NCBI GenBank assembly: GCA_015863215.1 | Contig: JACBXN010000078.1 | Span: 1-64,000, forward strand | Source: Aerococcaceae bacterium DSM 111176 | GTDB lineage: Bacteria > Bacillota > Bacilli > Lactobacillales > Aerococcaceae | Direction of reading: 5' to 3' | Length of the DNA: 64,000 bases | In this document: positions 53,677-63,096 of the stretch, one piece after another | How the letters are laid out: every line of letters starts with the position of its first letter | Numbering within the stretch: position 1 is the first letter of the stretch | Made by a program: the position numbers and the translations under genes | Notes under the pieces: generated by a model | The model's input: only the letters and a program-made list of their open reading frames with translations | The model's database searches: none | What the model was told of the DNA's origin: nothing

Positions 53677-54231
53677 ATGAAAAAAGCATTAATTGTTGTC
53701 GACTACTCAACAGATTTCGTTGCTACAGATGGCGCACTAACTGCCGGAGAACCCGCTCAAGCGCTTGATAATTATATTGCAGATTCGATTAAAACATTTA
53801 TCGAAGATGGTGACTATGTAGTCATCGCGAATGATTTACATACATTAGATGACCCATATCATCCAGAAACTAAACTTTTCCCACCTCATAATATAAAAGG
53901 AACTTCTGGTCGTGAAATTTATGGGAAAACGGGGGACACTTTTAAACAATTTAAACAGCACGAAAACTTATTCTTCACTGACAAACGTCGCTATTCTGCA
54001 TTTGCTGGAACAGAAGTTGATTTACGTTTGAGAGAACGGAGTATTAATGAGGTCTGGCTTGTAGGAGTAGTAACAGATATTTGTATTTTACATACAGCAA
54101 TGAGTGCATATAACCTTGGTTATAATATTGTAATCCCTGAAGCTGGCGTTGCTAGCTTTAATCAAACAGGCCATGAATGGGCCCTAGACCATTTCGAGAA
54201 TTCTCTAGGAGCAAAAATTATTCGAAATTAA
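53677..54231 (+). CDS. pncA: Nicotinamidase (isochorismatase-fold cysteine hydrolase)
   Basis: A 184-residue hydrolase with the complete triad Asp9, Lys103 (FFTDKRRYSAFAGT) and Cys136 (VVTDICILHTA). Metal ligands Asp53 and His55 (ANDLH) and His71 distinguish nicotinamidases from isochorismatases. It deamidates nicotinamide to nicotinate for NAD salvage. AAAGAGG precedes the ATG. Confidence 0.9.
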   Translation: MKKALIVVDYSTDFVATDGALTAGEPAQALDNYIADSIKTFIEDGDYVVIANDLHTLDDPYHPETKLFPPHNIKGTSGREIYGKTGDTFKQFKQHENLFFTDKRRYSAFAGTEVDLRLRERSINEVWLVGVVTDICILHTAMSAYNLGYNIVIPEAGVASFNQTGHEWALDHFENSLGAKIIRN

Positions 54232-54236
54232 TCAAA

Positions 54237-54284
54237 CAAAATAGCCTAGCAATCCATCAAAATGGAATGCCAGGCTATTTTTAT
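54237..54284. terminator. Bidirectional terminator pncA / phoU
   Basis: Stem AAATAGCCT/AGGCTATTT with inner CATTCC-type pairing between convergent genes, T-rich on both ends. Confidence 0.85.
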
Positions 54285-54291
54285 GGAGAGA

Positions 54292-54948
54292 TTAACCTAA
54301 TTCGATAATTGTTCCAGTATTTAAGTAAACTACACGCTCACAAATATTTTTAGCATAGTCTCCCATACGTTCTAAACTACCTGCAATTTGTAGATATCCA
54401 ATTCCTACATTAACAGATTCATGGTGTTCTTCCATTAATTTAGCTGCTGAACGTAAAATTGAACGGTATAGCTCATTCACTTCTTTATCACGAGCAGCAA
54501 TCTCACGCGCCGCATCAGAATCATGTTTTGAAACTGCTTCTAAAGCATCATTAATCATTTGGCTAATAATTTCTGCCATCTGGTTAATATATTGATCAAT
54601 TTCCTCATTAGATTCACTGTCATCGTCGCGTTTGATTGTTGAACGAGCAATCGTCACTGCATGATCTGCAATTCGCTCAATATCAGTACTCGCTTGTAAG
54701 ACAGTAAACACTTTACGTAAATCACGCGCTACCGGTTGTTGTAGAACAATCACACGAAAAGCATCTTGCTCGATATCAATCGTTGCCGCATTAATTCTTA
54801 AATCATCACTAAATAGTTCATGTGCTAATTCACGATCCCGTGTATTAAATGCTTTAATCGCTTTATGTAAAGATTCATTCGCAGCATTACCTAAACGAGT
54901 TAAATCAATGAATAGTCGTTGTAATTCTTCTTCAAAAACTGTTCTCAA
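54292..54948 (-). CDS. phoU: Phosphate transport regulator PhoU
   Basis: A 218-residue all-helical protein with two PhoU three-helix repeats; DIERIADHAVTIA and LERMGDYAKNICE carry the E-x-x-x-D metal signatures. It dampens Pst transport and PhoR signalling. The start is TTG at 54946-54948 behind AAGGAGG. It is the last gene of pstCAB-phoU. Confidence 0.95.
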   Translation of the reverse strand: MRTVFEEELQRLFIDLTRLGNAANESLHKAIKAFNTRDRELAHELFSDDLRINAATIDIEQDAFRVIVLQQPVARDLRKVFTVLQASTDIERIADHAVTIARSTIKRDDDSESNEEIDQYINQMAEIISQMINDALEAVSKHDSDAAREIAARDKEVNELYRSILRSAAKLMEEHHESVNVGIGYLQIAGSLERMGDYAKNICERVVYLNTGTIIELG

Positions 54949-54971
54949 AACAATTCCTCCTTAATTGACTT

Positions 54972-55736
54972 CTAGCCAAATCGTCCAGAAACATAATCTA
55001 GTGTTTGTTGATTTGTTGGATTAGAGAATATTTTCTCAGTATCGTCAAACTCAATTACTTCACCTTGATAGAAGAAAGCTGTCTTATCAGAAATACGAGC
55101 AGCTTGTTGCATATTATGTGTAACGATGACCACTGTATATTTCTCTTTTAATTCATGAATTAACTCTTCAATTTTATTAGTTGAAATAGGGTCTAAAGCT
55201 GAAGTCGGTTCATCCATTAATAACACTTCAGGATCATTTGCAATCGCACGAGCGATACAAATACGTTGTTGTTGTCCACCTGATAATGATGTCGCTTTTT
55301 GGTCTAATTTATCTTTAACTTCATCCCAAATTGCCGCACCACGTAAACTATCTTCAACAATATGGTCCAATTCTTTAGTATCTTTGATACCATGCGTACG
55401 TGGTCCATAAGCGATATTATCATAAATAGATTTAGGAAATGGGTTAGGATGTTGGAATACCATACCAACACGTTTTCTTAATAAGTTAACATCTGTTTCT
55501 TTACCATAAATATCGTTACCATCTAATTCCACAGTTCCATCAACTTTTGCATAAGATACTAAATCCTGCATTCTGTTTAAAATTTTTATAAAAGTCGATT
55601 TACCGCAACCTGATGGTCCAATAAATGCTGTTACTAAGTTTTCTTCGATTTCCATATTAATATTTTTTAACGCTTGGAAATCACCATAATAAAAATCTAA
55701 ATCTTTAATATTAAATTTAATATTGTTCGTTGTCAT
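54972..55736 (-). CDS. pstB: Phosphate ABC transporter ATPase PstB
   Basis: A 254-residue ATPase with Walker [10 protein letters not shown] (~38-46), the PstB-typical [15 protein letters not shown]-loop region, signature LSGGQQQR, and Walker [14 protein letters not shown]. It powers high-affinity phosphate import with PstA and PstC. Its ATG overlaps the pstA stop (TAATG). Confidence 0.96.
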   Translation of the reverse strand: MTTNNIKFNIKDLDFYYGDFQALKNINMEIEENLVTAFIGPSGCGKSTFIKILNRMQDLVSYAKVDGTVELDGNDIYGKETDVNLLRKRVGMVFQHPNPFPKSIYDNIAYGPRTHGIKDTKELDHIVEDSLRGAAIWDEVKDKLDQKATSLSGGQQQRICIARAIANDPEVLLMDEPTSALDPISTNKIEELIHELKEKYTVVIVTHNMQQAARISDKTAFFYQGEVIEFDDTEKIFSNPTNQQTLDYVSGRFG

Positions 55737-56557
55737 TATTTTCCTCCAGCTCCTAATTTATTACTTAAGTATGTTGAAAAACTGTTAATAATTAATACAA
55801 TTACAATTAAAACTGTCGCTGTTGCATAAGATTCTTCTACGTGGAAACCTTCTTGAGATAACATGTACATATGTACCGCAAGTGTACGACCCGATGAAGA
55901 TAATCCTGATAACATTTGAGATGATGAACCTAATGTATAAATTAAAGCCGCTGATTCACCGACAATACGACCAATTGCTAAGATAATCCCTGATAAGATA
56001 CCTGGCATTGCAACAGGCAATACTACTGTAAAGATTGTTCTTAATTTACCTGCCCCTAATCCTAGACTACCCATACGTAATGAATCATCTACGGCACGTA
56101 AACCTTCCTCTGTAGAAGAGATAATAATCGGTAAAATCATAATAGTAATCGTTAAAATACCTGCCCAGTGTGAATAGCCCATTCCTAATTCAATTACGAA
56201 TAGTAACATACCGAACAGACCATAAACAATCGAAGGAACTGCTGCTAATGTATCTGTTGCTAAACGGATAACATTCAAAAATCTACTTGATTGGTTTGCA
56301 TACTCTACTAAATAGAAACCAGTAAACACACCAATCGGTACCGCGATAAGGAGTGAAATTCCGACTATTACAAGCGTCGAAATAATCGCTGGCATCATGG
56401 ATACGTTATCTGTTGTATAATTCCAAGCAAACATATCAAAATTCATTGCTGGAATACCACGTGAAAGAATGAAGAGAACGATGAATAGCAACATCGCTAA
56501 TGTAAATAAACCTGCTGTCCAAACGATCAATTTTGTCCAATTAAACTTCGATTTCAT
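55736..56557 (-). CDS. pstA: Phosphate ABC transporter permease PstA
   Basis: A 273-residue permease with six membrane helices; [12 protein letters not shown], the [25 protein letters not shown] coupling region (positions ~150-174) and [15 protein letters not shown] are typical of PstA. It is coupled to pstC and pstB by TAATG overlaps. Confidence 0.95.
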   Translation of the reverse strand: MKSKFNWTKLIVWTAGLFTLAMLLFIVLFILSRGIPAMNFDMFAWNYTTDNVSMMPAIISTLVIVGISLLIAVPIGVFTGFYLVEYANQSSRFLNVIRLATDTLAAVPSIVYGLFGMLLFVIELGMGYSHWAGILTITIMILPIIISSTEEGLRAVDDSLRMGSLGLGAGKLRTIFTVVLPVAMPGILSGIILAIGRIVGESAALIYTLGSSSQMLSGLSSSGRTLAVHMYMLSQEGFHVEESYATATVLIVIVLIINSFSTYLSNKLGAGGK

Positions 56558-57420
56558 TAGCGTTTCTCTCCTTTCGATTTAATTACCATAAAGATAGAGT
56601 TTAAAATAATAATAAAGATAAATAATACAACTGCTGTTGCAATTAAAGCTTCACGGTGACGTCCTGAAGCATACCCCATCTCTAGAACGATGTTCGTAGT
56701 TAAAGTACGAACTCCGTCTGTTAAACTGTCTGGAATGATTGGTTGGTTACCAGTAACTAAGATAACAGCCATAGTTTCACCAATGGCGCGTCCAATTCCT
56801 AAAATAATACCTGAAAAAATACCTGAATTAGCGGCTGGTACAACTACACTCATTACTGAACGTTCGTGTGTGGCACCTAAACCAACACTCGCATCATAAT
56901 ATGAACTTGGGACCGCTCTAAGTGATGATTCTGATAATCCAATAATTGTTGGTAAAATCATAATCCCTAATAATACTGATGCCGTAATAATATTCATCCC
57001 TGTTCCACCAAATAATTCACGTGAAATAGGTACAAAAATTTGTAAAGCAAAGAAACCATAAACGATTGATGGAATTGCCGCCATTAAGTTAATCGCTGGT
57101 TTAGCAAATTTATATAACTTCGGTGGACAGAAGAACGCCATAAATATTGATGTTAAAACACCAATCGGCACACCAATAATAATTGCCCCCGCTGTAACAA
57201 CTAATGAACCAACAATCATTGGTAAAATTCCAAATTGAGCGTTTGATGCTGTAGGTCTCCATACTGTACCAAAAATAAAATTACCAATTCCTTCTTCGAT
57301 CATGAATGGTACTCCACCACGGAAGATAAAGAAGAAAATTAGAATAATCGAAATAATTGAGATCGATGCACAAAATATGAAGACATATTTCATAATCGAT
57401 TCCATGCTATTCTTTTGCAT
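56557..57420 (-). CDS. pstC: Phosphate ABC transporter permease PstC
   Basis: A 287-residue permease with six helices; IPSIVYGFFALQIFVP, SVLLGIMILPTIIGLSES and the SYYDASVGLGATHER coupling loop identify PstC. It is the first gene of the unit: a pstS gene would normally precede it but is absent. A PHO box lies 65-92 bases upstream. Confidence 0.95.
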   Translation of the reverse strand: MQKNSMESIMKYVFIFCASISIISIILIFFFIFRGGVPFMIEEGIGNFIFGTVWRPTASNAQFGILPMIVGSLVVTAGAIIIGVPIGVLTSIFMAFFCPPKLYKFAKPAINLMAAIPSIVYGFFALQIFVPISRELFGGTGMNIITASVLLGIMILPTIIGLSESSLRAVPSSYYDASVGLGATHERSVMSVVVPAANSGIFSGIILGIGRAIGETMAVILVTGNQPIIPDSLTDGVRTLTTNIVLEMGYASGRHREALIATAVVLFIFIIILNSIFMVIKSKGEKR

Positions 57421-57469
57421 AAATTACTCTCCTATACTCATACTTTTAAAATTAATAATAACCATTACC

Positions 57470-57512
57470 ATTGTACCTTCTTAATGTAAATTTTGTGTAA
57501 ATTTTGTGTAAA
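57470..57512 (-). promoter_or_regulatory. PHO box and promoter of pstCAB-phoU
   Basis: On the minus strand TTTACA occurs three times with exact 11-base periodicity (57512-57507, 57501-57496, 57490-57485) separated by CAAAA, the direct-repeat pattern bound by PhoP in Firmicutes. A TACAAT -10 follows at 57475-57470 with no good -35, as expected for an activator-dependent promoter. Confidence 0.88.
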
Positions 57513-57550
57513 TTTCAAGATTTTTTCTTTACAAACCACCATAAAGACAC

Positions 57551-57595
57551 AAACAAACACAATTAGGACGATGATAGCGGAACCATCCTAATTGT
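57551..57595 (-). terminator. Terminator after phoR
   Basis: Arms ACAATTAGGA/TCCTAATTGT (57559-57568 with 57586-57595), followed on the minus strand by GTTTGTTTG. It separates phoPR from pst. Confidence 0.72.
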
Positions 57596-57599
57596 CTTT

Positions 57600-59351
57600 T
57601 TATTTTTGTCTAAATGGTAGATAAACGATGAAGGTTGAACCTTCACCCAAAGCACTTTTGACTTTAATATCTCCACCAAATATACGAACTAAATTACGTA
57701 CAATTGATAAACCTAATCCTGTTCCTCCAGAATTTCTACTCCGTCCCTTATCAACTCGGTAAAAACGCTCAAAAATACGTTCATATTCTTCCTCAGGAAT
57801 CCCGATTCCATTATCACTCACTTCAATTTTCACACCTGAAGCTACGCCATAGACGCGTATCGATACCTCACTATCTTCTCCAGAATAATTAATTGCATTG
57901 TCCACTAAATTGGTCAATATCTGTTCTACTCGATGTTGATTACCTTCCAATAATAAAGGTGATGTTTGATCGATATGAGCAATTAAATTAATATTCTTCA
58001 TACTTGCTTTTTTCTTGAGAGAAGTCAAGATAGTCTTTACAACATCCGCTATATCAAAAACCGCTTCAGCAGCAGTGTCTTTTTGTTTCTCAACCCGAGA
58101 CAACTCTAAAATATCATTAATAATATGTTCCAGTCGATTACTCTCATTTAAAATGATTTGTACAAATTCTTTTGCTATTGCCTTATCTTCCAAAGCTCCG
58201 TCTCTTAAAGTCTCTGCAAATCCTTTAATTGATGTAACTGGCGTTCTTAGTTCATGTGAAGCATTAGCTACGAATTCAGTTCGAACCGCCTCTAAGCGTT
58301 GTATTTGCGAAATATCATATAGTAGAACTAAAACTGCACCTTGTTCTTTTTCAGTTTCTAAATAAGGAATAATATTCACATCGACAAATCGTTGATTAGG
58401 AATATACAGCTCAACCTCTTCGGTTAAATCCGTTTGACTATCTATTACTGTATCAATCATATCAACTAACTGCGTACTTCTAACTACTTCAGCATAAGAT
58501 CTACCATATGAATCCTCACTTAAACCTAATATTTCTGTTGCTTCGGGATTAAATAGTTCGATTACCCCACTAGAATCTATCAAGATTACACCTAAATTCA
58601 AATGGTCTAATAATACGGTTAGACGTTGTTCACTGTTCATTAATTCTGTATAACGATGTGACAAAGTATTTTCTATATTTGTTACGGTATCCCCTAAATC
58701 ATCTAGCTCCTTAAAACGTCCTCCAACATATTCAAACTGTCCAGATTCTAAGTCAGGATCTTTTAGTGAATTTAAAGCGTTCTTCATTGCCAATACAGGT
58801 TCAGAGATCATGTTCATAACACTATGATAAATAATATAAATAACTGCCACTAAAATAGCGATAATAATAAGAAAGAAAAATATCAACGCTCTATTATAAA
58901 GCCCAAAATATGATTTAGAAAATTTGTATAATAAATCATAACTACGGTTACTCTCATCAACATCTATTGTTGTGAGCGCCCAATAGCCATCAATGGTTGA
59001 ACCGACAGCAGGATTCCCCTCTAGTAGTAAAGGCTCTTCTCTTTGTATATCGGAGTATAAAGTAACTAAACTACGCTGTCCTTCTTCGTAAGTCGTTCCA
59101 TCTTCATTATGACTCATTACTAAATATACCGCATCCTCAGGTAATACACTTAATTCTTTTTGTAAAAAAGCTGGGTCTGATTCGGCTTCAAGACGTTTTT
59201 CTGTTTGAGTCATAATTTGTGTTAATTGATTTTCAATGCTCTGATTACGTATGTAAATCATGGAAGCTGTAATAATAAGTAAAACAACGAATAGCATTAC
59301 TGCTATTCGTATTAAATGTTTTTGAAAATTTTCTTTCTGCCTAAAAATCAT
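57600..59351 (-). CDS. phoR: Phosphate-regulon sensor kinase PhoR
   Basis: A 583-residue kinase with two membrane helices (~12-32 and ~160-185) flanking a ~125-residue extracellular sensor, then HAMP-like linker, PAS domain (~245-350, LGVILIDSSGVIELFNPEA), HisKA with NASHELRTPVTSI (His near 367), and HATPase_c with VDNAINYS, DNGIGIPEEE and GTGLGLSIVRN. This is the full-length PhoR/WalK plan. It is assigned to PhoR because phoP and pst genes flank it. Its ATG overlaps the phoP stop by 4 bases. Confidence 0.9.
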   Translation of the reverse strand: MIFRQKENFQKHLIRIAVMLFVVLLIITASMIYIRNQSIENQLTQIMTQTEKRLEAESDPAFLQKELSVLPEDAVYLVMSHNEDGTTYEEGQRSLVTLYSDIQREEPLLLEGNPAVGSTIDGYWALTTIDVDESNRSYDLLYKFSKSYFGLYNRALIFFFLIIIAILVAVIYIIYHSVMNMISEPVLAMKNALNSLKDPDLESGQFEYVGGRFKELDDLGDTVTNIENTLSHRYTELMNSEQRLTVLLDHLNLGVILIDSSGVIELFNPEATEILGLSEDSYGRSYAEVVRSTQLVDMIDTVIDSQTDLTEEVELYIPNQRFVDVNIIPYLETEKEQGAVLVLLYDISQIQRLEAVRTEFVANASHELRTPVTSIKGFAETLRDGALEDKAIAKEFVQIILNESNRLEHIINDILELSRVEKQKDTAAEAVFDIADVVKTILTSLKKKASMKNINLIAHIDQTSPLLLEGNQHRVEQILTNLVDNAINYSGEDSEVSIRVYGVASGVKIEVSDNGIGIPEEEYERIFERFYRVDKGRSRNSGGTGLGLSIVRNLVRIFGGDIKVKSALGEGSTFIVYLPFRQK

Positions 59352-60139
59352 TCTTCTGGAACCTCAAAACGATAACCAAATCCACGCTGTGTAATTATAT
59401 ATTTAGGATTTTTAGTGTCTTCTTCAATTTTTTCACGTAAATGACTAATATGCACATCGACAATCCGTGTTTCACCAACATAATCAAAGTTCCAAATGTT
59501 ATCTAACAACTGCTCGCGACTTAAAACTCGACCTTTACGCAATGCCATATAAACTAATAATTCAAACTCTTTGGGCGTTATATCAATTGGTTCTCCTCGT
59601 ACTTCTACTTCATAACGATCACGGTAAATATGAATACCACCTAAGCGAATGACTGTTTCATTTTCTAAATCAACAGTTTGGTCATTTTCACCTTGATGAG
59701 ACAACTCTTCCAACTCAATATCTGTTGCTTCTTTTTGCATTTCTCGAGTTACAGATTCATCTTCTATTTGACGCGCTTCCGTTCTACGTAAAATAGCTTT
59801 CATACGAGCAATAACTTCTCTGGGGCTAAATGGTTTTGTCATGTAATCATCTGCACCAAATTCTAATCCTAATATCTTATCATACTCTTGATCTTTAGCC
59901 GTTAACATAATAATAGGCGTATCTATTCCTAATTGTCTCGTCCGACGACAAACATCCATACCATCCATTCCTGGTAACATCACATCTAAAATAATAAAAT
60001 CATATGTATTTTCCTTTATCATTTTAAACGCGTCATCACCACGTTCGGCTTTATGCACCTGATATCCTGCTTGTGTTAAATTATATTCTAAAAGTGTTAA
60101 AATCGTTATTTCATCATCTACGATTAAAATTTCATTCAA
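59348..60139 (-). CDS. phoP: Phosphate-regulon response regulator PhoP
   Basis: A 263-residue OmpR-type regulator. The receiver has ILIVDDE at its N-terminus, the phospho-acceptor Asp in IILDVMLPGMDGMD, and FGADDYMTKPFSPRE. A winged helix near the C-terminus carries ITPKEFELLVYMA and VDVHISHLREKIE. Between them (~125-160) is an acidic linker longer than usual for PhoP. The start chosen is TTG at 60137-60139 after AAAGGTGG; a GTG at 60151 overlaps that site. The PHO box before pstC is the probable target. Confidence 0.9.
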   Translation of the reverse strand: MNEILIVDDEITILTLLEYNLTQAGYQVHKAERGDDAFKMIKENTYDFIILDVMLPGMDGMDVCRRTRQLGIDTPIIMLTAKDQEYDKILGLEFGADDYMTKPFSPREVIARMKAILRRTEARQIEDESVTREMQKEATDIELEELSHQGENDQTVDLENETVIRLGGIHIYRDRYEVEVRGEPIDITPKEFELLVYMALRKGRVLSREQLLDNIWNFDYVGETRIVDVHISHLREKIEEDTKNPKYIITQRGFGYRFEVPEE

Positions 60140-60285
60140 GCTGTTTACCACCTTTCACCTACCGTATCTTATTGTAGATTCCATTATATTATAGCATGAT
60201 TACATACGAAAAACAGACGCCTTTCTTCACTAGTCATTTTAGAGTGACTGACGTCTTACATACCGGCCTTACCTTGTAAATATCC

Positions 60286-60320
60286 TCAAAAAATCCACTA
60301 CCTTTAGAAGATAGTGGATT
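60286..60320 (-). terminator. Terminator after ftsX
   Basis: Stem AATCCACTA/TAGTGGATT (60292-60300 with 60312-60320), followed on the minus strand by six T. Confidence 0.9.
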
Positions 60321-60327
60321 AAATTGA

Positions 60328-61218
60328 TTAAATCGTTAAATGTTGTTTAGCTGAGCGATTTGCTCCAATTGAACCTAGGATGATACCTAGAATTAATAAA
60401 CCAATACCAACTAGTAAAATTGTAGGATAAACTGGTGCAAATTTTAAAATACTCAATCCAAATATTTGGATTGTTGCTGTTTGCAGACCTTGATATAAAG
60501 CAAATACCGTTAATGTTGCAACAGCTGCTCCAATTATTCCAATAAAGGTTCCTTCAAAAATCAGTGGCGCTTTAATATAAGAATTTTTGGCCCCAACTAA
60601 ACGCATAATCTCTATTTCAGTTGCTCGAGCATCGATTGTTAATCGAATCGTATTAGAAATAAGTAAAACGGCGATAACAACAAGTACAGCAGCAACCGCT
60701 GCAACTACTGCACGAGTAATGTTCAAGACATTAACAAGGTCTCCGGTTGTCTCTTCACCAAAACCAGCATCAATAACAAAAGGAAGTTCACGTATTTGAT
60801 TCGCTACCTCTTCTAAATTGCCTGGTTCATTAACACTGACGATGAACACATTATAAAATGGATTACTATCACCTTCAAAAAGTTCGAACTCTTCACCATA
60901 CTGCTCAACAAGCATTTGATACTCATCTTCTTTTGAAGAATATTCTATTTCTGTAACATTCTCGATTTCAGCAATTTGATTTTCTAATCGCTCTTCATCT
61001 TCTGGTTCTGCAACTAAATCGATGTGGGTACGAATTTTCACCCCTTCTTCGATATCAGTGGCAATGTTTTCCACATTAATCATTAAGAAGACTAATCCCC
61101 CAACCATCGTTAAAGTCAGAGTCATTGTAAGTACAGATGCAATTGTCATCCAGGCATTACGGAATAAATTTAGGAAGCCATTTCTAAGATGACGCCACAT
61201 AGTTCGCATTGCTCTCAT
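60328..61218 (-). CDS. ftsX: Cell division ABC transporter permease FtsX
   Basis: A 296-residue protein with four membrane helices and an extracellular domain (~50-165). The N-terminal FRNAWMTIASVLTMTLTLTM and the RATEIEIMRLVGAKNSYIKAP coupling region are typical. FtsX with FtsE transmits a signal to peptidoglycan hydrolases such as PcsB or CwlO. Its ATG overlaps the ftsE stop as ATGA; an alternative ATG three codons later is possible. Confidence 0.95.
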   Translation of the reverse strand: MRAMRTMWRHLRNGFLNLFRNAWMTIASVLTMTLTLTMVGGLVFLMINVENIATDIEEGVKIRTHIDLVAEPEDEERLENQIAEIENVTEIEYSSKEDEYQMLVEQYGEEFELFEGDSNPFYNVFIVSVNEPGNLEEVANQIRELPFVIDAGFGEETTGDLVNVLNITRAVVAAVAAVLVVIAVLLISNTIRLTIDARATEIEIMRLVGAKNSYIKAPLIFEGTFIGIIGAAVATLTVFALYQGLQTATIQIFGLSILKFAPVYPTILLVGIGLLILGIILGSIGANRSAKQHLTI

Positions 61219-61895
61219 CCTCGGTAATCCCCCTTATACTCATCGCTAAGTACAACACCATTTTCGATACGAATGACACGGTGTTTAAATTCATCAACTA
61301 ATTGATTATTATGAGTTCCCATAATAACAGTTGTACCGCTTTGATTAATTTTCTCTAGTAATTGGAAAATACCACGTGCTGTCACTGGGTCTAAGTTCCC
61401 TGTTGGCTCATCGGCAATTAATATCGCCGGGCGATTAACAATCGCTCGTGCAATTGCCACACGCTGTTGCTCTCCTCCAGATAAAGACTTAGGATATTGT
61501 TTTGCTTTTGAAGCTAAATCAACCATACTTAATACTTGATTGACACGTGTTTGGATATCTTTGTTTGCCTGACCCGTTACTTCTAAAGCAAAAGCAACAT
61601 TTTCGTAGACCGTTAAATTTGGTAATAATTTAAAATCTTGGAAAACAACGCCAACATAGCGTCTTAAATACGGAACGTCTTTATCTTTAATTTTCTCAAC
61701 ACGATATTTACCTACTTGAATATGCCCCATAGATAGCTTTTCTTCGCGGTTTAATAATTTCATTAAAGTCGATTTACCAGAACCACTCGGCCCAATAATA
61801 TAGACAAATTCACCTTGTTCAATTCTTAAACTCGTATTGTTTACAGCTACAATGCCATTAGGATACTTCTTGGTCACTCTATCTAAGATAATCAT
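61215..61895 (-). CDS. ftsE: Cell division ATP-binding protein FtsE
   Basis: A 226-residue ATPase: Walker A GPSGSGKSTL, the FtsE-typical RRYVGVVFQDFKLL Q-loop, signature LSGGEQQRV, Walker B ILIADEPTGNLD and H-loop GTHN. It partners FtsX. It follows prfB by 17 bases, giving the common order prfB-ftsE-ftsX. Confidence 0.96.
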   Translation of the reverse strand: MIILDRVTKKYPNGIVAVNNTSLRIEQGEFVYIIGPSGSGKSTLMKLLNREEKLSMGHIQVGKYRVEKIKDKDVPYLRRYVGVVFQDFKLLPNLTVYENVAFALEVTGQANKDIQTRVNQVLSMVDLASKAKQYPKSLSGGEQQRVAIARAIVNRPAILIADEPTGNLDPVTARGIFQLLEKINQSGTTVIMGTHNNQLVDEFKHRVIRIENGVVLSDEYKGDYRG

Positions 61896-61912
61896 TTAAT
61901 TCACCTCTTAAA

Positions 61913-63017
61913 TTAGTTCGAAACATTCCATTGTAAATACGCATCAATAAATGGATCTAATTCTCCATCAACAACTGCTTGAGCATTACCAGTTTCATGA
62001 TCCGTCCGGTGATCTTTAACCATCGAATACGGATGGAAGACATAAGAACGGATTTGGGAACCCCAAGCAATATCTTTTTGTTCACCACGTAATGCGGCTA
62101 ATTCTTTTTCCTTTTCCTCTTGCTCTAGAAGATACAATTTTGATTTTAACATTGCCATTGCTTGTTCACGGTTTTGAAGTTGCGAACGTTGCGCTTGGCT
62201 TTGAACTGTAATCCCTGTTGGTAAGTGAGTAATACGAACCGCTGAATCTGTTTTATTGACGTGTTGACCACCTGCACCACTAGCACGGTATGTATCCACA
62301 CGTAAATCATCATCATTAATTTCAATTTCAATCGTATCATCAATGACTGGTGTTACCTCAACGGAAGCGAAGGATGTATGACGACGACTATTTGAATCAA
62401 AGGGAGAAATGCGTACTAGACGATGCACTCCTTTTTCGGATTGCAACAATCCATATGCCTTAATTCCTTGAATTTCAAGTGTGACACTCTTTATGCCAGC
62501 CTCTTCTCCTGCTTGATAATCTACCACTTCAACTTTAAATTGATGTTTATCTGCAAATCGTTGATACATACGCAGTAAGATACTACCCCAGTCTTGAGAT
62601 TCCGTTCCACCCGCTCCAGGGTGAATTTCTAATATTGCGTTATTATCATCATGTTCACCAGATAATAACAGTAATGTTTCGTAATCCGTTAAATCTTTCT
62701 CTAGAGTCTCGATGATCACTTCTGCTTCTTGAACTAATTCTTGGTCTTCCGTTTCTTCAAACAATTCTAATGCCATCTCTAACTCATCCATTTGATCCGT
62801 CAACTGATTGATTGAATCATAGGTTGATTTCGTCTCATTAAGAGAAGAGACTATTTTCTGTGCTTGCTGATTATCATCCCAAAAATCTAGGGCGAGCATT
62901 TGATGTTCAAAATCAGCAATGTCAGCTTCTAGCTGCTCTAAGTCAAAGAGACCCCCTAATATTACTTAGTCTAGCCTTTGCATCTTGACTATACTGTTTA
63001 ATTTCGTATAACTCCAT
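61913..63017 (-). CDS. prfB: Peptide chain release factor 2 with programmed +1 frameshift
   Basis: The gene starts at ATG 63017 behind AAAGGGATGG and reads 24 codons to an in-frame TGA (62945-62943). A +1 shift skips T62945 and continues GAC through 61913, giving 367 residues, the usual RF2 length. RF2 hallmarks in the second part are the stop-recognition SPF (ISPFDSN) and the GGQ loop ([11 protein letters not shown]) that triggers peptide release. RF2 itself reads UGA, so low RF2 promotes the shift: autoregulation. Treating the second part alone as the gene would drop 39 residues. Confidence 0.96.
62942..62957 (-). promoter_or_regulatory. RF2 autoregulatory frameshift site
   Basis: AGGGGG (62957-62952), TCT, then CTT-TGA-C: an internal Shine-Dalgarno, a slippery CUU and the UGA stop with following C, at the exact spacing used in other bacteria. 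Confidence 0.97.
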
Positions 63018-63053
63018 TGTTACCATCCCTTTTATAAAAATAATACCTTTAAT

Positions 63054-63081
63054 GAAGAAAACCGACAACTAACGCTGCCGG
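63054..63081 (-). terminator. Possible weak terminator between secA and prfB
   Basis: CCGGCA/TGTCGG pairing with one G-U (63081-63076 with 63067-63062 on the minus strand), followed by TTTTCTTC. It is short, so partial read-through into prfB is likely. Confidence 0.45.
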
Positions 63082-63096
63082 GATTCTTTTTTACTA

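Noticed and set aside
62943-62945. In-frame stop making prfB a pseudogene
   Set aside because: The stop sits in the exact programmed frameshift context (AGGGGG-TCT-CTT-TGA-C) and the restored product has the normal RF2 length.
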